64,000 nt of DNA from Serratia plymuthica (GTDB taxonomy: Bacteria; Pseudomonadota; Gammaproteobacteria; Enterobacterales; Enterobacteriaceae), in assembly GCF_018336935.1 (NCBI RefSeq), contig NZ_CP068771.1, positions 1,922,001 through 1,986,000 on the forward strand. The letters run 5' to 3'. Every line of letters begins with the position of its first letter. Position 1 is the stretch's first letter. Under the pieces are notes generated by a model. It was given only the letters and a program-made list of their open reading frames with translations, did no database searches and had not been told where the DNA came from. The translations under genes were made by a program, and so were the position numbers. Below, in pieces: positions 28,740-40,193 of the stretch.

Positions 28740-28934
28740 CGCGCTAATCATAGTGTTACACTCTCTGTTCCGTTATGGCGTCGCACCATGGCACATCGTA
28801 AATTGTGTGCTTATGAGGGTATATATTTGGCAGAGTGAAGCTGAATAGCGTTCATAACAACATGTAGTTAAACGATATTGTATTTCTTCATGTGATCTGT
28901 CGTGTGGGTCACCACTGTAGATAAGGAATCATTA
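28740..28934 (+). promoter_or_regulatory. thrS leader with translational operator (tRNA-Thr anticodon mimic)
   Basis: The untranslated leader just before thrS contains GTGATCTGTCGTGTGGGTCAC (28890-28910) and then TGTAGATAAGGAATC. This closely resembles the E. coli thrS operator, in which a stem-loop with a CGU loop mimics the tRNA-Thr anticodon arm and is bound by ThrRS to block its own translation. The ribosome site AAGGA lies in the last bases of the leader. The exact 5' end is not determined. Confidence 0.7.
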
Positions 28935-30863
28935 ATGCCTGTTATTACTCTTCCTGACGGAAGTCAGCGTCATTTCGACCGCGCCGTTTCCCCGCTGGAT
29001 GTTGCCCTTGATATCGGCCCTGGTTTGGCCAAAGCCTGTATTGCCGGCCGTGTAAACGGTGAACTGGTTGATGCCGGCGATCTGATCGAATCCGATGCGC
29101 AACTGGCGATCATCACCATCAAGGACGCCGAAGGCCTGGAAATCATGCGCCACTCCTGTGCGCACCTGTTGGGCCATGCTATCAAGCAACTGTGGCCGGA
29201 CACCAAAATGGCCATTGGCCCGGTGATCGACAACGGTTTCTACTATGACGTCGATATTGACCGCACCCTGACGCAGGAAGACCTGGATCTGCTGGAAAAG
29301 CGGATGCATGAGTTGGCCGACAAAGATTATGACGTCATCAAGAAAAAGGTCAGTTGGCAAGAAGCCCGCGACACCTTTGCCGCGCGTGGTGAAAACTACA
29401 AAGTGGCGATTCTGGATGAGAACATCAGCCATGACGACCGTCCTGGCCTGTATCACCATGAAGAATACATCGACATGTGCCGTGGTCCGCACGTGCCGAA
29501 CATGCGTTTCTGCCATCACTTCAAACTGCAGAAAACCTCGGGCGCCTACTGGCGCGGCGACAGCAAAAACAAAATGCTGCAGCGTATCTACGGTACTGCC
29601 TGGGCAGACAAGAAACAGTTGAATGCCTACCTGCAACGTCTGGAAGAAGCCGCCAAGCGTGACCACCGCAAGATCGGCAAGCAGCTCGACCTGTACCATA
29701 TGCAGGAAGAAGCGCCGGGCATGGTGTTCTGGCACAACGACGGCTGGACGATTTTCCGCGAGCTGGAAGCCTTTGTGCGCATGAAGCTCAAGGAGTACCA
29801 GTATCAGGAAGTGAAAGGGCCATTTATGATGGACCGTGTGCTGTGGGAAAAAACCGGCCACTGGGAAAACTATAAAGACGCCATGTTCACGACTTCGTCG
29901 GAAAACCGCGAGTACTGCATCAAGCCGATGAACTGCCCGGGACACGTGCAGATCTTCAACCAGGGCCTGAAGTCTTACCGCGATTTGCCGCTGCGTATGG
30001 GCGAGTTCGGCAGCTGCCACCGCAACGAGCCTTCGGGTTCTCTGCATGGCCTGATGCGCGTGCGCGGTTTCACTCAGGATGACGCCCATATCTTCTGTAC
30101 CGAAGAGCAGGTGCGCGCCGAAGTGAACGAATGCATCAGAATGGTTTATGATGTTTACGGCACCTTTGGTTTCGAAAAGATTGCTGTTAAACTCTCAACC
30201 CGCCCTGAGAAGCGCATCGGCACTGACGATATGTGGACTCGCGCGGAAGAAGACCTGGCTGCGGCGCTGACCGAAAACGGGATTCCGTTTGAATATCAGC
30301 CGGGTGAGGGTGCCTTCTACGGACCGAAAATTGAATTTACTCTGCATGATTGTTTGGATCGTGCATGGCAATGTGGTACCGTGCAGCTCGATTTCTTCTT
30401 ACCGGGTCGTTTAGGCGCGTCGTATGTTGGCGAAAACAACGATCGCGTGGTACCGGTAATGATCCACCGCGCTATTTTGGGCTCCATGGAGCGTTTCATC
30501 GGTATCCTTACCGAAGAGTACGCAGGGTTCTACCCAACCTGGATTGCTCCGGTGCAGGTGGTGGTGATGAATATCACCGACAGCCAGTCTGATTATGTCC
30601 AGCAATTGACCAAAAAACTGCAAGATGCAGGGATTCGTGTTAAAGCGGACTTGAGAAATGAGAAGATTGGCTTTAAAATTCGCGAACATACTTTACGTCG
30701 GGTTCCTTACATGTTGGTGTGCGGTGATAAAGAGGTCGAATCAGGCAAAGTCGCCGTTCGTACCCGCCGTGGCAAAGACCTGGGAAGCCTCGATGTAAAC
30801 GAAGTCGTAGACAAGCTGCTGAAAGAGATTCGCAGCCGTAGTCTTCATCAACTGGAGGAATAA
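28935..30863 (+). CDS. thrS: Threonyl-tRNA synthetase
   Basis: A 642-residue class II synthetase, same length as E. coli ThrRS. It has a TGS domain (1-62, [12 protein letters not shown]), the editing domain ([14 protein letters not shown], ~73-90), the catalytic core with motif 2 and zinc ligands ([22 protein letters not shown]), and the C-terminal anticodon-binding domain ([14 protein letters not shown]). Function: charges tRNA-Thr and clears mischarged Ser. The start at 28935 (MPVITL) follows the operator; an earlier in-frame ATG at 28902 lies inside the leader structure and is unlikely. infC follows after 3 nt. Confidence 0.98.
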   Translation: MPVITLPDGSQRHFDRAVSPLDVALDIGPGLAKACIAGRVNGELVDAGDLIESDAQLAIITIKDAEGLEIMRHSCAHLLGHAIKQLWPDTKMAIGPVIDNGFYYDVDIDRTLTQEDLDLLEKRMHELADKDYDVIKKKVSWQEARDTFAARGENYKVAILDENISHDDRPGLYHHEEYIDMCRGPHVPNMRFCHHFKLQKTSGAYWRGDSKNKMLQRIYGTAWADKKQLNAYLQRLEEAAKRDHRKIGKQLDLYHMQEEAPGMVFWHNDGWTIFRELEAFVRMKLKEYQYQEVKGPFMMDRVLWEKTGHWENYKDAMFTTSSENREYCIKPMNCPGHVQIFNQGLKSYRDLPLRMGEFGSCHRNEPSGSLHGLMRVRGFTQDDAHIFCTEEQVRAEVNECIRMVYDVYGTFGFEKIAVKLSTRPEKRIGTDDMWTRAEEDLAAALTENGIPFEYQPGEGAFYGPKIEFTLHDCLDRAWQCGTVQLDFFLPGRLGASYVGENNDRVVPVMIHRAILGSMERFIGILTEEYAGFYPTWIAPVQVVVMNITDSQSDYVQQLTKKLQDAGIRVKADLRNEKIGFKIREHTLRRVPYMLVCGDKEVESGKVAVRTRRGKDLGSLDVNEVVDKLLKEIRSRSLHQLEE

Positions 30864-30866
30864 AGT

Positions 30867-31418
30867 ATTAAAGGCGGAAAACGAGTTCAACCGGCGCGTC
30901 CTAATCGCATTAACAGAGAGATTCGCGCGCAAGAAGTTCGCCTAACCGGCGTCGATGGCGAGCAGATTGGTATTGTCAGTCTGAATGAAGCTCTTGAAAA
31001 AGCTGAGGAAGCGGGTGTTGATTTAGTAGAAATCAGCCCAAATGCCGAACCGCCAGTTTGCCGAATCATGGATTACGGCAAATTCCTCTACGAGAAGAGC
31101 AAGTCGACCAAAGAACAGAAGAAGAAGCAAAAAGTCATTCAGGTCAAGGAAATCAAATTCCGTCCTGGTACCGATGATGGCGACTATCAGGTCAAACTAC
31201 GCAACCTGATTCGCTTTCTGGAAGATGGCGATAAAGCCAAAATCACCCTGCGTTTCCGTGGGCGTGAAATGGCGCACCAACAGATCGGTATGGAAGTGCT
31301 TAACCGCGTCCGTAAAGACCTGTGTGAAGATTCTGATTTGGCCATTGTCGAATCCTTCCCTACTCGGATCGAAGGTCGTCAGATGATCATGGTGCTCGCA
31401 CCGAAAAAGAGACAGTAA
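30867..31418 (+). CDS. infC: Translation initiation factor IF-3 (AUU start)
   Basis: A 183-residue IF-3. The reading frame begins at the rare start codon ATT (30867-30869), encoding [20 protein letters not shown]. It is preceded by GGAGG of the thrS 3' end and lies only 3 nt after the thrS stop. The AUU start is the known basis of infC autoregulation: IF-3 rejects its own non-canonical start. Both domains are present: N-domain (~1-80), a lysine-rich linker helix ([14 protein letters not shown]), and C-domain ([15 protein letters not shown]...RGREMAHQQ). A search limited to ATG/GTG/TTG starts would truncate it by 67 residues. Confidence 0.97.
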   Translation: MKGGKRVQPARPNRINREIRAQEVRLTGVDGEQIGIVSLNEALEKAEEAGVDLVEISPNAEPPVCRIMDYGKFLYEKSKSTKEQKKKQKVIQVKEIKFRPGTDDGDYQVKLRNLIRFLEDGDKAKITLRFRGREMAHQQIGMEVLNRVRKDLCEDSDLAIVESFPTRIEGRQMIMVLAPKKRQ

Positions 31419-31516
31419 AGGCTTCCAAGTAATCGAACCCGCGCAACGCTTGCGTTGTGTGGGTTTTATTCGCCTTACTGATCGTTGTTTAACAATGCGA
31501 AGTGGATTTAATTAAA

Positions 31517-31714
31517 ATGCCAAAGATTAAAACTGTACGTGGTGCAGCCAAACGCTTCAAAAAAACCGGCAGCGGTGGTTTTAAGCGCAAGCATGCTAAC
31601 CTGCGTCATATTCTGACCAAAAAAGCAACCAAGCGTAAACGTCACCTGCGTCCGAAAGGCATGGTGTCTAAAAACGATATGGTCCTGGTTGTTGCGTGCC
31701 TTCCGTACGCATAA
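31517..31714 (+). CDS. rpmI: 50S ribosomal protein L35
   Basis: A 65-residue highly basic ribosomal protein ([20 protein letters not shown]...), full length and nearly identical to E. coli L35. ATG at 31517. It lies between infC and rplT in the conserved infC-rpmI-rplT operon, where L20 represses rpmI translation through an mRNA pseudoknot involving the infC-rpmI region. Confidence 0.97.
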   Translation: MPKIKTVRGAAKRFKKTGSGGFKRKHANLRHILTKKATKRKRHLRPKGMVSKNDMVLVVACLPYA

Positions 31715-31739
31715 GCCATTTTTTTTGAATCCAGAATAA

Positions 31740-32114
<375 letters not shown>

Positions 32115-32123
32115 GTCAGTAGA

Positions 32124-32147
32124 AGAGGGAGCTTGCTCCCTCTTTTA
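32124..32147 (+). terminator. Terminator after rplT
   Basis: AGAGGGAGC-TT-GCTCCCTCT stem followed by TTT, 9 nt beyond rplT. Confidence 0.85.
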
Positions 32148-32232
32148 ATCTTTGTTTTTCAGCACAAATATTGACTTTTATTGACCGCCTCCTTATTACC
32201 GGTGGACAATCAATCGACAAGGTTAAGCAATC

Positions 32233-32277
32233 ATGCACGCTGCTATTTTTCGTTTCTTTTTTTACTTTAGCGCCTGA
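32233..32277 (+). CDS. pheM: pheST leader peptide PheM
   Basis: A 14-residue leader peptide MHAAIFRFFFYFSA with four Phe codons, three in a row. It is the counterpart of E. coli PheM. Ribosome stalling at the Phe codons when Phe-tRNA is scarce controls the attenuator 46 nt downstream. The start ATG lies at 32233. Confidence 0.95.
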   Translation: MHAAIFRFFFYFSA

Positions 32278-32323
32278 TCTCAGGAGGCTTTGCGCGTAAG
32301 AAAAGAAACGAAAAGTAGCGCCT

Positions 32324-32350
32324 AAGCCTCCCCTGTGGAGGCTTTTTTGT
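32324..32350 (+). terminator. pheST attenuator (leader terminator)
   Basis: AAGCCTCC-CCTGT-GGAGGCTT stem then a T run with one G. CAGGAGGCTTTGCGCG at 32281-32296 can pair with the left arm to form the antiterminator, as in classical pheS attenuation. Confidence 0.9.
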
Positions 32351-33535
<1,185 letters not shown>

Positions 33536-33549
33536 GGCGGGAATATCAC

Positions 33550-35937
33550 ATGAAATTCAGTGAACTCTGGTTGCGCGAGTGGGTAAACCCGGCCATCAGC
33601 AGCGAAGCATTATCCGATCAAATCACCATGGCAGGCCTGGAAGTGGACGGCGTGGAGCCGGTAGCCGGCGTTTTCAACGGCGTGGTGGTTGGCCAGGTGG
33701 TTGAATGCGGTCAGCATCCGAATGCGGACAAACTGCGCGTGACCAAGGTCAATGTGGGCGGCGATCGCCTGCTGGATATCGTCTGCGGCGCGCCAAACTG
33801 CCGTACTGGCCTGAAGGTGGCCGTTGCCACCGTGGGCGCGGTGTTGCCGGGCGATTTCAAAATCAAAGCCGCCAAATTGCGCGGCGAGCCTTCTGAAGGC
33901 ATGCTTTGTTCGTTCTCCGAACTGGGCATTTCAGACGATCACGACGGTATTATCGAACTGCCGGAAGATGCGCCGATTGGCACCGACATCCGTGAATACC
34001 TGAAGCTGAACGACAACACGATCGAAATCAGCGTAACGCCTAACCGTGCGGACTGTCTGGGCATCATCGGCGTAGCGCGGGATGTCGGCGTGCTGAATCA
34101 GGTGGCGCTGAGCGAACCGGACATGAGCCCGGTCGCCGCGACTATCGATGATACGCTGCCGATCCGCGTTGATGCACCGCAGGCCTGCCCACGTTACCTC
34201 GGCCGCGTAGTCAAAGGCATCAACGTTAAGGCTGCCAGCCCGTTGTGGATGCGTGAGAAACTGCGTCGTTGCGGCATCCGTTCCATTGACGCGGTGGTTG
34301 ACGTTACCAACTACGTGCTGCTGGAACTGGGTCAGCCAATGCATGCTTTCGACCTGAGCCGCATTGAAGGCGGGATCGTGGTGCGTATGGCCGAAGAGGG
34401 GGAAACCCTGACGTTGCTGGACGGCAGCGAAGCCAAACTGAATGCAGACACCCTGGTGATTGCCGATCACCAGAAAGCGCTGGCGATGGGCGGCATCTTT
34501 GGTGGCGAACATTCAGGGGTGAATGACGAGACCCAGGATGTGCTGCTGGAGTGCGCCTTCTTCAGCCCGCTGTCGATTACCGGCCGTGCGCGCCGTCAGG
34601 GCCTGCACACCGATGCCTCACATCGCTATGAGCGTGGCGTTGACCCTGCGCTGCAGTACAAAGCCATGGAGCGCGCTACCCGCCTGTTGATTGATATTTG
34701 CGGCGGCCAGGCCGGCCCGGTTATTGATGTTACCACCGAAAGCGAATTGCCGAAGCGCGCCACCATTACGTTGCGCCGTGAAAAGCTGGATCGTTTGATT
34801 GGCCACGTAGTGCCGAGCGAGCAGGTGAGCGATATTCTGCGTCGTCTGGGTTGCCAGGTGACCGAGCAGGGCGATAACTGGCTGGCGGTGGCGCCGAGCT
34901 GGCGTTTCGATATGGAAATCGAAGAAGACCTGGTGGAAGAAGTCGCGCGCGTTTATGGCTACAACAATATTCCTGACGTTCCGGTACGTGCCGATCTGGT
35001 CATGACCAAGCATCGCGAAGCCGATCTGACGCTGAAACGCGTGAAGACCCTGCTGGTCGATCACGGTTTCCAGGAAGCGATCACCTACAGTTTCGTTGAT
35101 CCTAAGGTGCAAGCCTTGCTGCACCCGGGTGAAGAGGCATTGATCCTGCCAAGCCCAATCTCGGTAGAGATGTCGGCTATGCGTCTGTCATTGTGGACCG
35201 GCCTGTTGTCCGCGGTGGTGTATAACCAGAATCGTCAGCAAAGCCGCCTGCGCCTGTTTGAAAGCGGCTTGCGCTTTGTGCCTGATACTGCGGCAAATCT
35301 GGGTATCCGTCAGGATGTCATGCTGGCAGGGGTGATTGCGGGCCATACGCACGAAGAACACTGGGATCTGGCGCGTAAGCCGGTCGACTTCTATGATTTA
35401 AAAGGCGATCTGGAATCGGTACTCGAACTGACCGGTAAATTATCCGAAATTCAGTTCAAGGCAGAGGCCAATCCGGCACTGCATCCGGGGCAAAGCGCAG
35501 CGATTTATTTACAGGGCGAACGCGTAGGTTTCATCGGTGTGGTTCATCCGGAACTTGAGCGTAAACTGGATCTTAACGGCCGCACAGTGGTGTTCGAACT
35601 GGAGTGGAACAAGGTCGCAAGCCGCGCTGTGCCTCAGGCGCGGGAGATTTCTCGCTTCCCGGCAAACCGTCGCGATATCGCCGTCGTAGTGGCTGAAAAC
35701 GTCGCCGCAGAAGATATTTTGGCAGAGTGTAAGAAAGTTGGCGAAAATCAGGTGGTTGGCGTAAACTTGTTTGATGTGTACCGTGGCAAGGGCGTAGCGG
35801 AGGGTGATAAGAGCCTGGCTATCAGTCTGGTATTGCAGGATACCGCTCGTACACTGGAAGAAGAGGAGATAGCCGCTACCGTTGCAAGATGCGTAGAGGC
35901 TCTAAAACAGCGATTCCAAGCATCCTTGAGGGATTGA
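33550..35937 (+). CDS. pheT: Phenylalanyl-tRNA synthetase beta subunit
   Basis: A 795-residue beta subunit of usual length: an N-terminal EMAP-like tRNA-binding domain (~40-150, [20 protein letters not shown]), the B3/B4 editing domain (~200-400), B5 (~405-475), a catalytic-like core, and a C-terminal anticodon-binding domain ([14 protein letters not shown]). Editing of Tyr-tRNA-Phe resides in this subunit. It is 4 nt from ihfA, preserving the pheST-ihfA arrangement. Confidence 0.98.
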   Translation: MKFSELWLREWVNPAISSEALSDQITMAGLEVDGVEPVAGVFNGVVVGQVVECGQHPNADKLRVTKVNVGGDRLLDIVCGAPNCRTGLKVAVATVGAVLPGDFKIKAAKLRGEPSEGMLCSFSELGISDDHDGIIELPEDAPIGTDIREYLKLNDNTIEISVTPNRADCLGIIGVARDVGVLNQVALSEPDMSPVAATIDDTLPIRVDAPQACPRYLGRVVKGINVKAASPLWMREKLRRCGIRSIDAVVDVTNYVLLELGQPMHAFDLSRIEGGIVVRMAEEGETLTLLDGSEAKLNADTLVIADHQKALAMGGIFGGEHSGVNDETQDVLLECAFFSPLSITGRARRQGLHTDASHRYERGVDPALQYKAMERATRLLIDICGGQAGPVIDVTTESELPKRATITLRREKLDRLIGHVVPSEQVSDILRRLGCQVTEQGDNWLAVAPSWRFDMEIEEDLVEEVARVYGYNNIPDVPVRADLVMTKHREADLTLKRVKTLLVDHGFQEAITYSFVDPKVQALLHPGEEALILPSPISVEMSAMRLSLWTGLLSAVVYNQNRQQSRLRLFESGLRFVPDTAANLGIRQDVMLAGVIAGHTHEEHWDLARKPVDFYDLKGDLESVLELTGKLSEIQFKAEANPALHPGQSAAIYLQGERVGFIGVVHPELERKLDLNGRTVVFELEWNKVASRAVPQAREISRFPANRRDIAVVVAENVAAEDILAECKKVGENQVVGVNLFDVYRGKGVAEGDKSLAISLVLQDTARTLEEEEIAATVARCVEALKQRFQASLRD

Positions 35938-35941
35938 ACCT

Positions 35942-36238
35942 ATGGCGCTTACTAAAGCTGAAATGTCAGAACACCTGTTTGAAAAGCTTGGGCTTAGCAA
36001 ACGGGATGCCAAAGACCTGGTAGAACTGTTTTTCGAAGAGGTGCGTCGTGCTCTCGAGAATGGTGAGCAGGTTAAACTGTCAGGTTTTGGCAATTTTGAT
36101 TTGCGTGACAAGAACCAACGTCCTGGGCGTAACCCGAAAACTGGCGAGGACATTCCGATTACGGCGCGCCGCGTGGTCACTTTCCGTCCGGGGCAAAAGC
36201 TGAAAAGTCGGGTAGAGAACGCCAGCCCGAAAGAGTAA
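35942..36238 (+). CDS. ihfA: Integration host factor alpha subunit
   Basis: A 98-residue HU/IHF-family protein ([22 protein letters not shown]...) with the DNA-bending arm RRVVTF and the conserved [22 protein letters not shown] segment. It pairs with IhfB to bend DNA at recombination, replication and sigma-54 promoters. Last gene of the pheMST-ihfA unit; a strong terminator follows. Confidence 0.98.
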   Translation: MALTKAEMSEHLFEKLGLSKRDAKDLVELFFEEVRRALENGEQVKLSGFGNFDLRDKNQRPGRNPKTGEDIPITARRVVTFRPGQKLKSRVENASPKE

Positions 36239-36252
36239 GTTGCGTGAAACCA

Positions 36253-36283
36253 AAAAAGGCCGCTTTTGCGGCCTTTTTCTTTT
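36253..36283 (+). terminator. Terminator after ihfA
   Basis: AAAAAGGCCGC-TTTT-GCGGCCTTTTT hairpin with a long T tract. Confidence 0.92.
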
Positions 36284-36432
36284 TCTGCGTTAAATTCGGT
36301 TTATTCTTAAATTATATCGCTATTGGCATCGGCTGGTGAGGATATTACTTTCATTGTCCCATTGGTTCAAAATAATATATTTTATACGGATTATTCTTAT
36401 TGATATTTTATATTGATTGCTTTGTGAAATAA

Positions 36433-36452
36433 GAAAGGGGCCGAGGCCCCTG
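36433..36452 (-). terminator. Terminator of the small lipoprotein gene
   Basis: On the minus strand, AGGGGCC-TC-GGCCCCT is followed by TTCTT, a few bases after the stop of the small gene. The gap from 36284 to here is AT-rich, with no gene seen. Confidence 0.7.
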
Positions 36453-36456
36453 ATGG

Positions 36457-36585
36457 TTAATAATGGTTGTAGTAGTGACCCGGCCCGCCGCCACGGTGGC
36501 CGCCACCGTGTGGGCCGAAGCAGCAGGCGCTGAGCGCTGAAGCCAGTACGGCAACGGTCAATAGCATTCCAATACGCTTAATCAT
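36457..36585 (-). CDS. Small Gly/His-rich putative lipoprotein
   Basis: A 42-residue reading frame beginning MIKRIGMLLTVAVLASALSACC. The signal with lipobox LSAC suggests a lipoprotein whose mature part is only about 23 residues (CCFGPHGGGHRGGGPGHYYN...), rich in Gly and His with two cysteines. It has a purine-rich ribosome site (GGAGAAA), its own terminator, and a metal-binding-like composition. Function unknown. Too short for usual gene calling, but codon use and architecture support it. Confidence 0.65.
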   Translation of the reverse strand: MIKRIGMLLTVAVLASALSACCFGPHGGGHRGGGPGHYYNHY

Positions 36586-36818
36586 AATAATATTTCTCCG
36601 GTGGTTGTGGGCTTAATTATAAATAACCCTGTAGCGGTACGTACGTCAGTTATTCGTTAAGCGTTGTCAGTAATTATATTAATTACCCTGCATAGGAAGA
36701 GTGTATGGATTTCGTAAAGGAGATGAAAACGATCTGAAAATAGGCATTGGTGAGATAGGCGCTAAATAAATGCGCTGATATAACCACTCCGGCGAGAAAA
36801 ATAAAGTGAGAACATAAA

Positions 36819-37265
36819 ATGAAAAAGATCCTGTTGCTGGTTTGTTTACCGTTGCTGCTGCCGGTGGCAGCGCAGGCGGATGTCTCTATAGATATCAACG
36901 TGCCGGGCGTCTCGGTTCATCTGGGCGATCAGGATCGTCGGGGCTATTACTGGGATGGTTACGACTGGCGTCCGCCGCAGTGGTGGCATGCTCATCAGGG
37001 CCGCGGTATGGGGGAGCGGAATAGCCATGGCATGTATTGGGACGGGGGCCGTTGGCAACCGAAGCCACCGCGCGGTTATGAGCACCCTGGCCCGGATCGC
37101 GGCGGTAATCCATTCCGTGGCGAACGGGATAATCATGATAACGGTAACCGTCATGACAACGGCGGTCGCGGTAACGATCAGGGTCGTGGCAATGACAATG
37201 GGCGCGGTAACGGCCACGGTAATGGTGAACCCTATCCACCGAATGGCAATGGTCAGCGTCATTAA
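36819..37265 (+). CDS. DUF2502 (YpeC-like) small exported protein
   Basis: A 148-residue protein with a signal peptide (KKILLLVCLPLLLPVAAQAD), then IDINVPGVSVHLGDQDRRGYYWDGYDWRPPQWW as in YpeC-like DUF2502 proteins. The low-complexity C-terminus is of Gly/Asn/Asp/Arg/His repeats (NDNGNRHDNGGRGNDQGRG). Likely periplasmic; function unknown. It is divergent from the Gly/His-rich lipoprotein across about 230 bp. Confidence 0.8.
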   Translation: MKKILLLVCLPLLLPVAAQADVSIDINVPGVSVHLGDQDRRGYYWDGYDWRPPQWWHAHQGRGMGERNSHGMYWDGGRWQPKPPRGYEHPGPDRGGNPFRGERDNHDNGNRHDNGGRGNDQGRGNDNGRGNGHGNGEPYPPNGNGQRH

Positions 37266-37276
37266 TTGATTCTACA

Positions 37277-37328
37277 GCGGCTGCTTTTGCCACCACCTGC
37301 GGGTGACGGGCAGGGGCAGCCGCCGTTT
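37277..37328 (+). terminator. Terminator-like hairpin after the DUF2502 gene
   Basis: GCGGCTGC (37277-37284) pairs with GCAGCCGC (37316-37323) enclosing a smaller GC hairpin, then CGTTTT. Confidence 0.6.
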
Positions 37329-37430
37329 TCCTGCCATTGAATACTTCCCCTTCAGGCGCTAACCCCCTAATATTTGACCCAGACGTCAATTATTCGGCCG
37401 CAAATACGGCCTGCAGGGAATCGCGCGCCT

Positions 37431-38438
37431 ATGCCGACCAGCCAAACCTTTTCTTTATTGCTCCAGAATCAACGTACTCGCGACAAACGCCATTTGTGGC
37501 TGTTGGCGCTGGGCGTTGCGGTGGCTTTTGTTTTCAGCCTCAGTGCCGGTGACGTTTGGCTCTGGCCCTCACAGTGGTTGAGTGAATCCGCGCAGCTGTT
37601 TGTCTGGCAATTGCGGTTGCCGCGCGCGATGGCGGTGATGCTGGTAGGCGCCAGCCTGGCGGTGGCCGGGGCGGTTATGCAGGCGCTATTCGAAAACTCC
37701 TTGGCCGAGCCCGGCCTGCTCGGTGTCGCGAATGGTGCCGGTGTGGCGTTGGTGCTGACGGTGTTGTTGGGTAACGGTTTGCTGCCGGTGGCGTTGATGA
37801 GCCTGAGCGCTATCGTCGGTGCGCTAGTCATGACTTTTCTGCTGCTGAGCTTTGCCCGCCGCCGACGCTTAACCAATGCGCGCTTGCTGTTGGTGGGGGT
37901 TGCGCTGGGCATCGTTTGCAGCGCGGTGATGACCTGGGCGGTGTACTTCAGTTCCAGTCTGGATCTGCGCCAACTGATGTATTGGATGATGGGCGGCTTT
38001 GGCGGCGTTGACTGGCGGCAAAAGTGGTTGGTGCTGGCCCTGTTGCCGGTACTGCTTTGGCTGTGTTGCCAAGGCAAGGCGCTGAACTTTATGGCCCTGG
38101 GGGAGATTCAGGCGCGTCAGCTCGGGCTTTCCTTGCATCTGTGGCGCAATCTGCTGGTGTTGGCGATTGGCTGGCTGGTGGGCGTCAGCGTGGCGCTGGC
38201 CGGGGTGATTGGTTTTGTCGGACTGGTGATCCCGCATATGCTGCGTCTCAGTGGCCTGACCAATCAACGTTATCTGCTGCCCGGGTGCGCGCTGGCCGGT
38301 GGCGGCGTGTTGCTGGCCGCTGATGTGGTGGCGCGTATCACCCTGTTGTCGGCAGAATTGCCCATTGGGGTGGTGACCGCTACCCTCGGGGCACCGCTAT
38401 TTATCTGGTTACTGACCCGGGTAAAAAGCGTAAGGTAG
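37431..38438 (+). CDS. btuC: Vitamin B12 ABC transporter permease BtuC
   Basis: A 335-residue FecCD-family permease with ten TM helices, closely matching E. coli BtuC ([97 protein letters not shown]). Known role: imports cobalamin with BtuD (ATPase) and BtuF. The frame is open to 37374; I chose the ATG at 37431 because the extra residues have no counterpart in the family. I see no cobalamin riboswitch in the short leader. Confidence 0.95.
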   Translation: MPTSQTFSLLLQNQRTRDKRHLWLLALGVAVAFVFSLSAGDVWLWPSQWLSESAQLFVWQLRLPRAMAVMLVGASLAVAGAVMQALFENSLAEPGLLGVANGAGVALVLTVLLGNGLLPVALMSLSAIVGALVMTFLLLSFARRRRLTNARLLLVGVALGIVCSAVMTWAVYFSSSLDLRQLMYWMMGGFGGVDWRQKWLVLALLPVLLWLCCQGKALNFMALGEIQARQLGLSLHLWRNLLVLAIGWLVGVSVALAGVIGFVGLVIPHMLRLSGLTNQRYLLPGCALAGGGVLLAADVVARITLLSAELPIGVVTATLGAPLFIWLLTRVKSVR

Positions 38439-38479
38439 TTTTTTCTGTTCACCTGCAAACAAAACAAGAGGATAAAGCT

Positions 38480-39031
38480 ATGTCTCAACCTATTTATGAC
38501 ATTCCGGTAAACACTATCGAAAATCATTCCACCACCCTGGGCGAATATGAAGGCAAAGCGCTGCTGGTGGTTAACGTGGCGTCGGAATGTGGCTTGACCA
38601 AGCAATATGAAGGGCTGGAAGCCTTGTACGAAACCTATCGCGCGCAGGGTTTTGAGGTGCTGGGCTTCCCGTCCAATGAGTTCCTGGGGCAAGAACCCGG
38701 CAGCAATGAAGAGATCCTGGCGTTTTGCCGCGGAACCTTCGGCGTTCAGTTTCCGATGTTCGCCAAAATTGAAGTGAACAGCGACGATCGCCATCCGTTG
38801 TACCAGGCGCTGATTGCCGCAAAACCGCAGGCCATTGCGCCAGAGGGCAGCGAATTCCTGGCGCGTATGAGCAGCAAAGGCCGTGCGCCGAAACAAACCG
38901 GCGATATCCTGTGGAACTTTGAGAAGTTCCTGATTGGGCGCGATGGCCAAGTGATTCAGCGTTTCTCGCCGGATATGACGCCGGAAGATCCGGTGCTGGT
39001 CGCGGCCGTGAAACAGGCCCTCGCCGGATAA
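38480..39031 (+). CDS. btuE: Glutathione/thioredoxin peroxidase BtuE
   Basis: A 183-residue GPx-family peroxidase with the peroxidatic cysteine in NVASECGLTKQYEGLE (~residue 36), the Gln in FPSNEFLGQEPGS, and the Trp region of the family tetrad (ILWNFEKFLI). Known role: reduces hydroperoxides with thioredoxin or glutathione; it is not required for B12 uptake despite lying inside btuCED. Good ribosome site (AAGAGGATAA). Confidence 0.95.
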   Translation: MSQPIYDIPVNTIENHSTTLGEYEGKALLVVNVASECGLTKQYEGLEALYETYRAQGFEVLGFPSNEFLGQEPGSNEEILAFCRGTFGVQFPMFAKIEVNSDDRHPLYQALIAAKPQAIAPEGSEFLARMSSKGRAPKQTGDILWNFEKFLIGRDGQVIQRFSPDMTPEDPVLVAAVKQALAG

Positions 39032-39050
39032 CAAGGAGCGGTAGTCTATC

Positions 39051-39806
39051 ATGCTGCAACTCAGTGAGGTTGGGGTAGAAGGGCGTTTGGCCCCATTTTC
39101 AGCGCAGGTTGATGCCGGGTTGCAGTATCACCTTATCGGCCCGAACGGCGCCGGTAAAAGTACGCTGCTGGCTCGCTTGGCGGGCATGCTGCCCGGCAGG
39201 GGAGAAATTCTGCTGTCAGGGCAACCGGTGGCCGATTTTCAGGGGAATGAGCTGGCGCTGCGTCGTGCTTATTTAAGCCAGCAGCAGCCCCCGGTCGCGT
39301 TGATGCCGGTATTTCAATATTTGGCGCTGCACCAGCCGGCGGGGGCCTCTGAAGCCGCGGTGGAGAGTGCCATCCTCTATCTTTGCCAACGTTTAAAACT
39401 GATGGACAAGTTGCCACGAATGCTGACTCAGCTGTCCGGCGGCGAATGGCAGCGGGTAAGGCTGGCGGCGGTGCTGCTGCAGGTGTGGCCGACGGTTAAC
39501 CCCAACAGTCAACTGCTGCTGCTGGATGAGCCGACCAATAGTCTGGATGTGGCGCAGAAGGTCGCTCTGGATCGTCTGCTTCGCGAGTTTTGCCAGAGCG
39601 GGCGCAGTGCTTTGGTTTGCGCGCACGATCTCAACCACACTCTGCAGCAGGCCGATCGGGTTTGGCTGTTGCACGCCGGTCGGTTGATCGCGCAGGGCGT
39701 TACGCGAGATGTGATGGAGCCGGTCTTGCTTTCACAGATTTATGATGTGGATTTTCATCTGCAGGCGGTCGGCGATCAGCGTTGGATCATGACCAAGACC
39801 GCGTAG
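39051..39806 (+). CDS. btuD: Vitamin B12 ABC transporter ATPase BtuD
   Basis: A 251-residue ABC ATPase with Walker A GPNGAGKSTLL, Q-loop (AYLSQQQPP), signature LSGGEWQRVRLA, Walker B LLLLDEPTNSLD and switch His (CAHDLNHTL). It powers cobalamin import through BtuC. Last gene of btuCED; 19 nt after btuE with an AGGAG site. Confidence 0.95.
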   Translation: MLQLSEVGVEGRLAPFSAQVDAGLQYHLIGPNGAGKSTLLARLAGMLPGRGEILLSGQPVADFQGNELALRRAYLSQQQPPVALMPVFQYLALHQPAGASEAAVESAILYLCQRLKLMDKLPRMLTQLSGGEWQRVRLAAVLLQVWPTVNPNSQLLLLDEPTNSLDVAQKVALDRLLREFCQSGRSALVCAHDLNHTLQQADRVWLLHAGRLIAQGVTRDVMEPVLLSQIYDVDFHLQAVGDQRWIMTKTA

Positions 39807-40193
39807 CGAGAAAAGCGGCTTAAACGAAAATTAAACGGACTCGATATAAATAGACGGCTAACCATCGGCCGTTATTTCCTTTTTCCCATTAAATTAACTC
39901 TCCCGCCTTGAAAACCGTCCCTGACGTGCTACGATAATTTAGTTCAAATAAAATAAGTAAGTAATTATTTATAACTATAATTCATTGTTTTTTAATGGAT
40001 TTTTATTTTTTTTGATGTGCCGCTCACATTTGATAGCCAACTGATAATTAATCTCACCTTAAGGTTTAGTTAAGCTTGCAGCCGTACATTGGCAGTTAAT
40101 CCACCAGGAACGATTCTCTCTGGCGTTTAATATTCGTTAAATAAAAGAGATCTACAGTGTCATTAAAGAAATTTGATGGGTTTGGGGTTAACT
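39807..40193. other. btuD-arnB intergenic region
   Basis: About 390 bp, strongly AT-rich from 39930 to 40020. It holds the arn promoter region and a PmrA-type box (40058-40074). No gene seen. Confidence 0.6.
40058..40074 (+). promoter_or_regulatory. PmrA/BasR-type box of the arn operon
   Basis: CTTAAG-GTTTA-GTTAAG: two hexamers 5 bp apart fitting the PmrA consensus YTTAAK-N5-YTTAAK except for one base. GGTTTA inside it also resembles a PhoP half-site. It lies about 120-140 nt before arnB. PmrAB/PhoPQ control of arn is well established in enterobacteria. Confidence 0.7.

Noticed and set aside
28932..30089. 385-codon frame opposite thrS
   Set aside because: Antisense to a certain thrS; no independent support.
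37266..37430. Cobalamin riboswitch upstream of btuC
   Set aside because: The leader is short and lacks the B12-box and the multi-helix layout; only a terminator hairpin is visible.
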